Origin: Glycomyces niveus
GTDB lineage: Bacteria; Actinomycetota; Actinomycetes; Mycobacteriales; Micromonosporaceae
DNA length: 32,868 bases
Reading direction: 5' to 3'
NCBI RefSeq assembly: GCF_017592475.1
Contig: NZ_JAGFNP010000019.1
Span: forward strand, 1 to 32,868
Shown: positions 1-7,163 of the stretch, in pieces
How the letters are laid out: every line of letters starts with the position of its first letter
Numbering within the stretch: position 1 is the first letter of the stretch
Program-made: the position numbers and the translations under genes
Notes under the pieces: generated by a model
Database searches by the model: none
Seen by the model: only the letters and a program-made list of their open reading frames with translations
Told to the model about the DNA's origin: nothing

Positions 1-1600
1 TGGCGTTCGTGTCGAAGGCGTGTTCCCAGGTGGCCATGTAGGGGCGCGGGGATGGGCGCCTGGTGGCGCTGTTGCGGACGGCTCGGGCGAGGTCGTGCTC
101 GGTGCGGGTCTGGCGGGCGGCGATGACTCTGCGGGCGGCACGGGCACCGCCCACGGCGGCGGCGATCGCCGCACCGGGCCGGTGCGCGGGCTCGGCTCCC
201 ATCGGATCTGGCGCGGACGGTCGCGACCGATCGGTCACCGACCGACTGCCCTCGGACCGGACTTCTGACGTTTCGCCCGGTCCGGCAGCGCTCACACGCG
301 ACTCGGCACGACGCTGTGTCGGAACCGCGTGCACCGCAGTCGAATCGGTCCGATTCCGGTCCGAGCGCAGCGGCGCGGGCATCGAAGCCAAGCCGAGCGC
401 GAACACCCACAGCAGCCACCGCAGCCCCCAGACGACCCGCTCGCGCAGGTAGGGCTTCTCCGGCTGAAAGTGCGCGGCCCTCAGCTGCGCGGACTGGACC
501 ATGAACCGGTCGAAGGCGTCCTCGCGAAGCTTCGAGAACCGGTACTCGCCGGTGGTGTCCGCTCCGCTTCGGCAATCGTCTTCGCGCCCGCCCCAGCCGC
601 TTTCGCCGCTCTGCTGCGCACCCGCAGTGGCACCCTGGCTCCCGTCGCCGCCTTCGCTCCCGATGCTCGTACCCGACTCGCTCTGCCGGGCACCATATCC
701 GCTGATCCAGCCCGCATCCCCCGGGCCGGAGCCCGATTCGGCACGGCTCCAGAACTGGCGCGTATGGCGCGACCCATCCGGGTCCGGTCCCGGTCGCCCG
801 GCCGGTCCGCACCCGAACCCGTGCCGTCCTTCGGGTTCGTCGGGTTCGGACGGCACCGGTCGCCCCCGCGCGCCCCATGGCGGCGGCCGATCAGAGCCGC
901 CGCGTTCACCGGCCCCGCGCTGCCGATCGCCGCCACGCCCGCCCGAGCCACGCCCACGGTCCCCGTCGCCGCGTCCGCTCCCGCCCGACCCGGCGCCACC
1001 TTCACCCCCGGCCGACCGCGTCGATTCATCCTGCGGTGCTTCGGGTTCTGGCCAATCGGCCGTACCCGGGAACCACGCCCCCTTCGGCGTGACCCAGCCC
1101 TCGGCCGGGAGCGGGTCAGGGGTCTCGTCGCGGCGGTGACGCCCGGTGCGCTCGTCCTTGTACCAGCCTCGCGACCCGTACGGGCCGGGGTCGAACGGGT
1201 CGTAGGGGCGGTTGGCGTCGATGATCCAGGTGTCGCCCACCTTGTGGCGCAGGTGCATCGGCTCGTAGCGGGGGCTGCGCGGGTCGGAGTCGGGGGCTTC
1301 GAGGTCGCAGCAGTCGGGGTTGTGCTGGTACCGGTACGCGCCGGGGCACATCGGGTCCGGCTCACCGTCGGCCAGGAACAGGCGGCGTCCCGCCCAGTCG
1401 TAGTACCCGGCCTGTTCACTCACGCCGGTGATCTGGCGCAGCGGTGCACCCGGACCGAGCGAGCCATGCCGATAGAACGGCTCCTGGACCAGCACCATCG
1501 CCCGCGCCTGATTACGCATCGCGGCCAGCCGCTCGGACGGGTGCTGCGAGGGTTGATGAGTTGCTCCACGCCAGTTTTCGCGTAGGGTGGACTCTGCCAT
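1..1600 (-). CDS. Large single-pass membrane protein, unknown function (C-terminus beyond window)
   Basis: Not a recognised family. The minus-strand frame stays open from ATG at 1600 to the window edge (533 codons, no stop), so the gene is partial at its 3' end. An AAGGAAG-type ribosome binding site lies upstream of the ATG. Residues 1-190 look like a folded domain rich in Tyr, Trp, Pro and Asp, with a Cys pair (DCCDLE) and many short Asp-Pro stretches. Roughly 195-340 is low-complexity Gly/Arg/Ser/Asp sequence, probably disordered. Near residues 389-409 is one hydrophobic helix (VVWGLRWLLWVFALGLASM). The rest is a basic Arg/Ala/Ser-rich tail. Synonymous-site GC is high in this frame only, so the overlapping long frames on both strands are shadows. 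It is divergent from the type VII-like operon. A mobile-element or secretion-associated protein is possible, but nothing in the sequence proves that. Confidence 0.7.
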   Translation of the reverse strand, partial: MAESTLRENWRGATHQPSQHPSERLAAMRNQARAMVLVQEPFYRHGSLGPGAPLRQITGVSEQAGYYDWAGRRLFLADGEPDPMCPGAYRYQHNPDCCDLEAPDSDPRSPRYEPMHLRHKVGDTWIIDANRPYDPFDPGPYGSRGWYKDERTGRHRRDETPDPLPAEGWVTPKGAWFPGTADWPEPEAPQDESTRSAGGEGGAGSGGSGRGDGDRGRGSGGRGGDRQRGAGERGGSDRPPPWGARGRPVPSEPDEPEGRHGFGCGPAGRPGPDPDGSRHTRQFWSRAESGSGPGDAGWISGYGARQSESGTSIGSEGGDGSQGATAGAQQSGESGWGGREDDCRSGADTTGEYRFSKLREDAFDRFMVQSAQLRAAHFQPEKPYLRERVVWGLRWLLWVFALGLASMPAPLRSDRNRTDSTAVHAVPTQRRAESRVSAAGPGETSEVRSEGSRSVTDRSRPSAPDPMGAEPAHRPGAAIAAAVGGARAARRVIAARQTRTEHDLARAVRNSATRRPSPRPYMATWEHAFDTNA

Positions 1601-1627
1601 CGGAGGGCTTCCTTCCGTTGGATGAAA

Positions 1628-1669
1628 GGTGGGCCGCCGATCTGATTGGTAGTCGAGAGGCGGCCCACC
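1628..1669. promoter_or_regulatory. Perfect 11-bp inverted repeat upstream of the 1-1600 gene
   Basis: GGTGGGCCGCC (1628-1638) and its exact reverse complement (1659-1669) are separated by 20 nt. It sits 27 nt in front of the minus-strand ATG at 1600, so it would fold in that gene's 5' leader or act as an operator. There is no T-run on either side, so a simple intrinsic terminator is unlikely. Confidence 0.5.
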
Positions 1670-1692
1670 GGCCATATTCAATTGGTCATTCA

Positions 1693-1709
1693 ACGTGCGA
1701 TTCGCACGT
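1693..1709. promoter_or_regulatory. 17-bp palindrome, candidate operator
   Basis: ACGTGCGA-T-TCGCACGT is a perfect 8+1+8 dyad typical in size of a dimeric repressor site, located 90 bp upstream of the minus-strand start at 1600. The rest of the divergent interval up to the leader ORF at 1900 holds only two weaker dyads (CACAC/GTGTG at 1752-1765 and CACCAA/TTGGTG at 1801-1819) and no convincing gene. Confidence 0.4.
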
Positions 1710-1899
1710 GAGTTCAGGCTGACACAGCTTTTCGCGCATCTGCAAGCGCGACACACCCTCGTGTGCAAAAGCGTCTAGAAGCCCCCGCCCACCCCTCGCT
1801 CACCAACGGCCCCTTGGTGTACCCCACGCCAGGCAACAGTCCGCTACTCTGGGTGCGCCTCTTGAACAATCCCGGCATATCCCCACGGAGGACCCACCC

Positions 1900-1971
1900 G
1901 TGCCACAACCCATCCCCGACCCCCCGCACCCTGAAACGGTCCTCGACCGACATGCGGAGCACCACCAATGA
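1900..1971 (+). CDS. 23-codon leader ORF coupled to the EspC-like gene
   Basis: GTG at 1900 follows an ACGGAGGA ribosome binding site by about 8 nt. The ORF encodes a Pro/His/Asp-rich peptide (VPQPIPDPPHPETVLDRHAE plus three residues). Its TGA overlaps the ATG of the next gene as ATGA (1968-1971), an arrangement repeated at the next junction. It may be a real small protein or only a device that couples ribosomes onto the next gene, which also has its own GGAG. Short length makes protein status uncertain. Confidence 0.4.
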   Translation: MPQPIPDPPHPETVLDRHAEHHQ

Positions 1972-2378
1972 ACAACGGCTTCAACCTCGATCCCGAGATG
2001 ATCGACAATGTCGCTACAGGAATCTTCACCCTCTCCGAAGACCTCTACAGCAACATGAATCTGGTCGTGGTCGACTCCGACGGCCTTGAAGGCTCGGTCG
2101 ACACGGCCGCGTTCACAGGCGTGGCCGAAGTTCTCCAAGCGGTCGGCAAGTGGGGCGAAGAGTTCGTTCCCACACACCGCCACGGGATCGAGGAGTTCGC
2201 CGGTTACCTGGTCGTGGCCATTCGATCGACCGAGGAGATCGACGACTATGTCTCCTCAGAGTTTGACCAGTACGCCGACCAGTTCCCACGCAGCGCTGAC
2301 GTTCCGGCTCCTGCACTACCTTCGCCAGACCCTGCCGACGCCGTCCCGGTGCCTGGCGGCCTTGACGTGGCGGTGTGA
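1968..2378 (+). CDS. EspC/WXG100-like type VII secretion protein
   Basis: This 136-aa protein has the size and layout of small ESX-type secretion partners. A predicted helix of residues 8-30 and a second of residues 83-107 flank a central segment with K61-W62-G63 (WxG-like turn region). After it comes Y94-V-S-S-E98, matching the YxxxD/E export signal of type VII substrates. The C-terminal 30 residues are Pro/Ala/Asp-rich and probably disordered. A GGAG sits 8 nt before the ATG. The TGA overlaps the GTG of the next gene (GTGA), so the two are translationally coupled and may be exported together. Family assignment is by features and context. The sequence is too divergent to name a specific EspC or Esx subfamily, and no ESX core gene (eccA-E, mycP) lies in the window. 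Confidence 0.6.
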   Translation: MNNGFNLDPEMIDNVATGIFTLSEDLYSNMNLVVVDSDGLEGSVDTAAFTGVAEVLQAVGKWGEEFVPTHRHGIEEFAGYLVVAIRSTEEIDDYVSSEFDQYADQFPRSADVPAPALPSPDPADAVPVPGGLDVAV

Positions 2379-4192
2379 CGAAGATGCCGATCACCTACCG
2401 AGCACTCACCGAAGCCGACTTCGAACCGCTCAGCGGCCACGGCGAAACCTGGCTGCAGTTCTCAAAGCACCTCGAAGAGCGTCTTGCCGAACTCGACGAC
2501 TTCCGCACGGGGGACTTGAAAGACGAGAACTGGAGCGGCGACGCGGCCGAGGCCGGGCGCGAGCGCATTAAAGAATTCGTGCAGGACCTAGACGAGCGTG
2601 CTGCTCAGGCACGGCGGGTTGCCGCGGCGATCGATGACGCCGCTGTCGCGTATCAAAACTGCAAAGCCAACCTCGAATCACTCATCGCGGACCTCGATCC
2701 TGAACTCAAGGTCAGTGTTAGCGCTGACGGCACCGTTACCGCCCTAGAACCGGGCAAGGACAACACGGTCTCCTGGCTGCAAGGCGAGATCCAGGGGTGG
2801 CTCGACAAGGCGACCGAGGCCGACGAAGCGCTCAAGGCGGCGATCGGACTCTACGGCGAAACTCTCAGCGCCGCTGACGAAGCCGTGCTGGACCAGCTCG
2901 CTGCCAACGAGGTCGGGAGCCTCCAGGAACTCATCGATGACGATGCCTCACCCGAGGAGGTCAACGAATGGTGGAACTCCCTGAGCGGTGCCGAGCAGAT
3001 AGCCATGCTGGAGAACCATCCCGAACTGCTCGGCGGACTCGACGGTGTCCCCACCGACACCCGCGACTACGCCAACCGTGAACTGCTGGAAGCCGAGCTC
3101 AACCGGTACAGCCCTACCCTGGACTCCGACATCGCCGAGATCGAAGCGCAGTTGGAAGCCATGGGCGACCCCGATCAGTGGGAGATGTCTTCCGCGGGCC
3201 TGTGGATGGAAGAGAGCGAGGAGTACAAGCAGTACCAAGCGCTCCAAGAAGAACTTGCCGCGCTGGAGGACCAACGAGACCGGCGCGACTCGCTGACAGG
3301 CCTGCAAGACGCGATCACCGGCCAAGCCAGTACTGGACAGGACTACTACCTGATCAACTACGACTCCGCAGAAGACGGCAAGGCGATCGTCTCAGTCGGC
3401 AACCCCGACTCTGCCGACAACACGGCCGTCTACGTACCCGGCACCGGAGCTGACCTTTCCGGCTTCGGCAACGAGGTCGATCGAGCTGAACAGCTGGCAC
3501 TTGCTTCGCAGACTGCCTCGCCGGACCAAGAGACCGCAGTGATCGCCTGGCTTGACTACGACGCACCAGACGACGTCAAGCCATCAGAGCAGGATGGAGA
3601 CTGGAGCACCGGTGCGGAGGACTCCAGTTATGCGGAGGCCGCGGGGCCGGCACTCTCTCAGTTCACCCACGCGCTTGAGGCGACCAGTCCAGGAGACTCG
3701 CATACCACGATGGTGAGCCATTCCTACGGGACAACGGTGGTCGGACACACAGCGTCGGAATATGGCGTGGAAGCCGACAAGATCATCGCTGTCGCATCTC
3801 CAGGTATGGACACCCCACACGCGTCCGACCTAGGCATCGGTGCCGAAAACGTCTATGTCACCACTGCCGAGGATGATGCCATCCGCCTCACTACCGACAC
3901 CTACACCGAAATCAATGCAGGCACAAACCCCGTGAACATTCTCACCGGCCAGTCCGGATATGACGGCGATGGAGACGGGTCTCAGGCTTGGCATGGAGGG
4001 GTCAACCCGGTCCATGACGATTTCGGAGCCGTGGAATTCGCTAGCGAGTCACTGGACTCCAAAGGAAACGAGACCACCGACGGCGTAGACATTCACGGCG
4101 GATACTTCATCCCCGACAACGTCGCCCTCGAAAACATGTCCTACATCATCACCGACCAACCTGACCGCCTGCAACCGCTGGAGGAAGAGTAG
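2375..4192 (+). CDS. WXG-like helical domain fused to alpha/beta hydrolase (DUF1023 type)
   Basis: The 605-aa protein has two parts. Residues 1-110 are helical with W53-S-G in a turn, as in WXG100/LXG N-termini, and no signal peptide. Residues 110-315 are highly charged and helical (probable coiled coil at 235-310). Residues 320-600 form an alpha/beta hydrolase of the Abhydrolase_8/DUF1023 type: a YDAPD strand motif near 395-399, the nucleophile elbow S448-H-S450-Y-G with Ser450, acidic residues near 500, and a C-terminal HGG with candidate catalytic His574. The substrate is unknown; lipid esters are plausible. The GTG start overlaps the upstream TGA, with an in-frame ATG at 2384 as alternative. 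Its stop overlaps the start of the lipoprotein gene. Context suggests an enzyme exported through a type VII-like route. Confidence 0.8.
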   Translation: MTKMPITYRALTEADFEPLSGHGETWLQFSKHLEERLAELDDFRTGDLKDENWSGDAAEAGRERIKEFVQDLDERAAQARRVAAAIDDAAVAYQNCKANLESLIADLDPELKVSVSADGTVTALEPGKDNTVSWLQGEIQGWLDKATEADEALKAAIGLYGETLSAADEAVLDQLAANEVGSLQELIDDDASPEEVNEWWNSLSGAEQIAMLENHPELLGGLDGVPTDTRDYANRELLEAELNRYSPTLDSDIAEIEAQLEAMGDPDQWEMSSAGLWMEESEEYKQYQALQEELAALEDQRDRRDSLTGLQDAITGQASTGQDYYLINYDSAEDGKAIVSVGNPDSADNTAVYVPGTGADLSGFGNEVDRAEQLALASQTASPDQETAVIAWLDYDAPDDVKPSEQDGDWSTGAEDSSYAEAAGPALSQFTHALEATSPGDSHTTMVSHSYGTTVVGHTASEYGVEADKIIAVASPGMDTPHASDLGIGAENVYVTTAEDDAIRLTTDTYTEINAGTNPVNILTGQSGYDGDGDGSQAWHGGVNPVHDDFGAVEFASESLDSKGNETTDGVDIHGGYFIPDNVALENMSYIITDQPDRLQPLEEE

Positions 4193-4962
4193 TGCCCAGG
4201 AAGATCCGCCGCGGCTCACCAACGCAGTTCTCGACTCTCCGTTTCCTCTCAATACTCGTAGCAGCAGCACTTACCGGAGCATGCATGTCCCCCGAACATG
4301 AGAAGCAAGACCCGCCTGAGCGATCATTCGATCAGTCGACCGCGTGGCAAGTGCTGGAAGACGCTGCAGCCGAGGCTATTGCCGATCTTCCAGATTTCCC
4401 CGGATTTGAGGTCCGCACAATGCAACTCACGTACTGCGAGCAGTACGGAGAGACTGGCAAGGAGTATGTGGCATACGAACTGACCTACGAGTTCAGCGAC
4501 GACGTATCCGCAGATCCCTTGGTCCGGGAGACATACCGCGAACTGCTTCGGGAGAAATGGAATAGCTCCGGATACGACGTTCATCGAGACGAGCAGCGAG
4601 GCGATGACCCACCGTTCTACTCTCTTGAGGCGAGACGACCCGATCAGGTCAACTACTGGTACTGGGTTGCAGGGCTTACGGTTCTCCGCGTTCAGTCCGG
4701 GTGCATCAAGGCTGCCGAGGGCGGGGAGTACAACCCTGATTGCCCGACGCCGCTCGGCGGCGTCACCCGCGAGAACGACCGCGCCAGCAAGTACTGCTCC
4801 AACATCGACACCGTCTATCCGGGCGAGGAGACCACGAGCGAAGCCGTCGACCCGTTCTCGACTCCTTCCGAGGAATCGTCTGCTCCCGCAGGGATGGTTC
4901 CCTGGTCCCGTGAACCCAAGGAAGCTGAGTCAAGCCCGGCTACATACGAAGGTCTGCTCTGA
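4192..4962 (+). CDS. Lipoprotein of the type VII-like operon
   Basis: The 256-aa product starts with a basic n-region, a hydrophobic stretch (residues 17-29) and the lipobox L27-T-G-A-C31, so it should be lipidated at Cys31 and anchored outside the membrane. The mature part is acidic and contains further cysteines (in YCEQYG, SGCIKA, NPDCPTP and KYCSN) that could form disulfides; the last 50 residues are Ser/Pro/Glu-rich and probably disordered. The GTG start shares its first base with the upstream TAG (TAGTG), so it belongs to the same transcript. Not a recognised family. It could be a surface partner or an immunity-like protein for the hydrolase, but this is inference from position only. 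Confidence 0.75.
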   Translation: MPRKIRRGSPTQFSTLRFLSILVAAALTGACMSPEHEKQDPPERSFDQSTAWQVLEDAAAEAIADLPDFPGFEVRTMQLTYCEQYGETGKEYVAYELTYEFSDDVSADPLVRETYRELLREKWNSSGYDVHRDEQRGDDPPFYSLEARRPDQVNYWYWVAGLTVLRVQSGCIKAAEGGEYNPDCPTPLGGVTRENDRASKYCSNIDTVYPGEETTSEAVDPFSTPSEESSAPAGMVPWSREPKEAESSPATYEGLL

Positions 4963-4982
4963 AATCCTGGAAAAGGCTCCCG

Positions 4983-5205
4983 ATGAGCGAAGACCCCACT
5001 GACACCCCTTCACGCAAAAGCACCGCCACTGAGCAGCAGTTCGCTTCGCTCGCCATGCTTCAGGGGACGCTACTCCACTCCATGCGCTGTTGGCTGATTG
5101 AGCAGACGGCACTCGATCGCAATCGACCTCACCGCAGCCTTGTGCGCCTGCGCGGTGCTCGCGATTCCAGTCGCAGTGCTCGACAGCCGGTACCACGTCT
5201 TCTGA
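4983..5205 (+). pseudogene. Small membrane protein gene, apparently frameshifted
   Basis: ATG at 4983 follows AAAAGG by 7 nt and opens a frame of plausible codon use for about 38 codons (MSEDPTDTPSRKS...). Around 5095-5110 the GC-at-third-position signal moves to the next frame, where 5098-5205 encodes a clear hydrophobic helix and short tail (IDLTAALCACAVLAIPVAVL, then DSRYHVF) ending at TGA 5203-5205. The original frame continues past this point only with poor codon use. The simplest reading is a protein of about 70 aa with one C-terminal transmembrane helix, broken by a single-base indel. Programmed frameshifting, a separate TTG-started ORF at 5098, or a sequencing error are alternatives. 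Confidence 0.35.
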
Positions 5206-5280
5206 CACCACCCGGCTCGAAGCCCCAGTGCTGTATGAAGCCACGCAGCCTCCGATCCCTCAGTCGAAAGGTCCCCGTCC

Positions 5281-6063
5281 ATGTACCAGCAGCCGAATTC
5301 GCAGCCTCCGTATGGGCGTCCGCCTCAGCAGCCGGCGACGCCCGGTGGGCCGCCGCAGTTCGGGCCTCCGCAGCCTGGACCGGCGCAGGCCGGGGCGTAT
5401 CGGCCGCCCATGGCGCCACCGCCCGGTCCTGCGTACTCGTATACGCCTGGTGGGCAGGGGTTTCCGCCGGTGCCTCAGAAGCGGCGGGGCGGGGTCGTCG
5501 CGCTTGTCGTCGTCCTCGCGTTGCTGCTTGTCGGTGGAGGGGGAGCCGCGTGGTGGTTCCTGGCTCGGCCCGCCGATGGCGGTGTGGCGGAGTCTGATGG
5601 GTTGACCATCGAAGACTCCGAGTCCGGGATCGCGTATTCGATGCCCGACACCTGGGAGGAGATGGACTCGGAGGATCTGCTCGACGCCTTCAGCTCCAGC
5701 GCGAGCGTCGCCGGAGAAGCAGAGGGCGAAGGAGCCTCCGTGGTCGCGTTCTCCGGGGAGGCGATGACCGATGAGGAGATGTCGATGTCGACCTCCACGA
5801 TCGCGGGCGAGAACTCCGAGTTCTTCTACCCCTACCCCGACGACAAGCAGATCCTGATCTCTGAGCCGATCGAGGTCGACGGTCAGGAGGCGTACCGCTT
5901 CACTTGGGAGGTCAGCATTTCCGGGGAGCCGCCGATGTACGGGCACATCGTCCACATCATCGACGGCGACCGCTCGGTCTTCCTCATGGGCATGGCTTAC
6001 GGCGACGACCCCGCGATGAGAAGCGAGGTCGACGCCGTCGTCTCCAGTGTGAGTTTGCTCTAG
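5281..6063 (+). CDS. Pro-rich N-terminus, single TM, extracytoplasmic domain protein
   Basis: The 260-aa protein has a cytoplasmic Pro/Gly/Gln/Tyr-rich segment (1-66), a basic stop (KRR, 67-69), one transmembrane helix (about 71-94) and an acidic external domain (about 105-260). The external part contains a MPDTWEEMD motif and a beta-rich C-terminus, reminiscent of actinobacterial PsbP/LpqN-like or DUF4245-like domains; I cannot assign it firmly. Proteins of this layout are often orphan cell-envelope proteins or carry domains fused elsewhere to Ser/Thr kinases. It lies 75 nt after the frameshifted small gene and converges on the SDR gene with a 22-nt gap. Confidence 0.75.
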   Translation: MYQQPNSQPPYGRPPQQPATPGGPPQFGPPQPGPAQAGAYRPPMAPPPGPAYSYTPGGQGFPPVPQKRRGGVVALVVVLALLLVGGGGAAWWFLARPADGGVAESDGLTIEDSESGIAYSMPDTWEEMDSEDLLDAFSSSASVAGEAEGEGASVVAFSGEAMTDEEMSMSTSTIAGENSEFFYPYPDDKQILISEPIEVDGQEAYRFTWEVSISGEPPMYGHIVHIIDGDRSVFLMGMAYGDDPAMRSEVDAVVSSVSLL

Positions 6064-6085
6064 AGCCGAGCTCCCAAGCAGGTGC

Positions 6086-6823
6086 TTAGGAGCGGCGGTG
6101 GACTTGTTGGGCTCCGGTTTGGTCTCGGGGCATGATGGTGATCTGGTCGACGTTGACGTGGGCGGGGCGGGTGGCGACCCAGGCGATCGTTTCGGCGATG
6201 TCGTCGGCGGTCAGGGGGGTCATGCCGGCGTAGACGGCGTCGGCCCGCTCCTTGTCGCCTTCGAAGCGGACCAGGCTGAACTCGGTTTCGACCATGCCGG
6301 GGTCGATCTCGCAGACGCGCACCGGCTGACCGATCAGTTCGAGGCGGAGCACTCGAGTCACGGCCGCTTCGGCGTGCTTGGCGGCGTTGTAGCCGCCGCC
6401 GCCCGGGTACGGCTGGTGGGCCGCGATCGAGCCGATCACGACGACCTGGCCGTTGCCGGAGGCGACGAGCTTCGGCAAGAGCGCCTTGGTGACCCGGATC
6501 GTGCCGAGGACGTTGACGTCGTACATCTGCTGCCAGAGGTCGAGGTCGGCCGTGGCGATCGAGTCGAGGCCGAGGGCGCCGCCCGCGTTGTTGACCAAGA
6601 GGTCGCAGCGGCTGACGACGGCGGCGAACGCGGCCACCGAGTCCTCGTCGGTGACGTCGAGCGGGAGCGCGGTCCCGCCGCACTCGGCCGCGACCTCGGC
6701 GAGGCGGTCGGCGCGGCGGGCGCCGAGGATGACGTCGAACCCGGCCTTGGCGAGGGCCTTCGCGGCGGCCGCGCCGATGCCGCTGCTCGCTCCCGTGACG
6801 ACTGCTACAGGTTTGGTGCTCAT
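6086..6823 (-). CDS. SDR-family NAD(P)-dependent oxidoreductase
   Basis: The 245-aa product is a classical short-chain dehydrogenase. The Rossmann motif TGASSGIG is at residues 10-17, NNAG at 78-81, and the catalytic triad is Ser132, Tyr145 and Lys149 (YNAAK). An Arg pair after strand 2 (GARRADR) suggests NADP(H) preference. The closest well-known relatives by pattern are YdfG-like 3-hydroxy acid dehydrogenases, but the substrate cannot be read from sequence. ATG 6823 is chosen over an upstream in-frame start at 6874 because it opens directly before the Rossmann strand and lies 8 nt after a TAGGCT -10 box. Confidence 0.88.
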   Translation of the reverse strand: MSTKPVAVVTGASSGIGAAAAKALAKAGFDVILGARRADRLAEVAAECGGTALPLDVTDEDSVAAFAAVVSRCDLLVNNAGGALGLDSIATADLDLWQQMYDVNVLGTIRVTKALLPKLVASGNGQVVVIGSIAAHQPYPGGGGYNAAKHAEAAVTRVLRLELIGQPVRVCEIDPGMVETEFSLVRFEGDKERADAVYAGMTPLTADDIAETIAWVATRPAHVNVDQITIMPRDQTGAQQVHRRS

Positions 6824-6831
6824 GGGGTCCG

Positions 6832-6837
6832 AGCCTA
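6832..6837 (-). promoter_or_regulatory. -10 box TAGGCT of the SDR gene, leaderless type
   Basis: On the minus strand TAGGCT lies 8 nt before ATG 6823. No clear -35 is visible, which is normal for actinobacterial promoters. Confidence 0.45.
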
Positions 6838-6913
6838 CCCATTCGAGGAGAAATCCGATCCGCGCTCGTCCCACTCTGCGGCCCAGTCAGGGGCTCGGAG
6901 CTGCGAGCGGCCG

Positions 6914-6919
6914 TACCAT
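6914..6919 (+). promoter_or_regulatory. -10 box TACCAT of metE
   Basis: TACCAT would place the transcription start near 6926, just where the cobalamin riboswitch begins. The agreement of the two positions is the main support; the -35 region is not clear. Confidence 0.4.
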
Positions 6920-6927
6920 CGGTTCCG

Positions 6928-7110
6928 ACGCTGGTTCCGGCGCGGTGCGAACCGCTCCGGCTAAGAGGGAACCTGGTGGGAATCCAGGACTGCCCCGCAG
7001 CGGTGAGAGGGAACGAAACCCGCCATAAGCACTGGGCCCGGAACCCTGGGAAGCGGCGGGAATTAGGAGCCGGAGACGGCAGGCCCTCGAGTCCGAATAC
7101 CTGCCCGCGT
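6928..7110 (+). promoter_or_regulatory. Cobalamin (B12) riboswitch upstream of metE
   Basis: The 5' UTR carries the typical elements in order: a GGTGCGAACCGC hairpin (6944-6955), GGGAACCTGGTGGGAATCCA (about 6967-6986), the conserved ACTGCCCCGCAGCGGTGAGA (6989-7008), and the B12-box-like AGTCCGAATACCTGCC (7090-7105). It precedes the B12-independent methionine synthase, the classic target. Expected effect: adenosyl- or methylcobalamin binding turns metE off so that a B12-dependent enzyme is used instead. The 40-nt segment after the B12 box holds GC-rich repeats (CCGCGCG twice) that may form the expression platform near the ribosome binding site (GAGGGAA). Ends are approximate. Confidence 0.92.
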
Positions 7111-7163
7111 ACCGCGCGCGACCGCGCGTGGTCCCGTTGTCGAAAGTTCGAGGGAACTGACAC

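Noticed and set aside
329..1585. 418-codon plus-strand ORF and a 312-codon minus-strand ORF (481-1419) in the first 1.6 kb
   Set aside because: Both are Pro/Arg/Ala/Thr-rich translations without domain features; they are off-frame shadows of the minus-strand gene 1-1600, which alone has sensible protein sequence and third-position GC.
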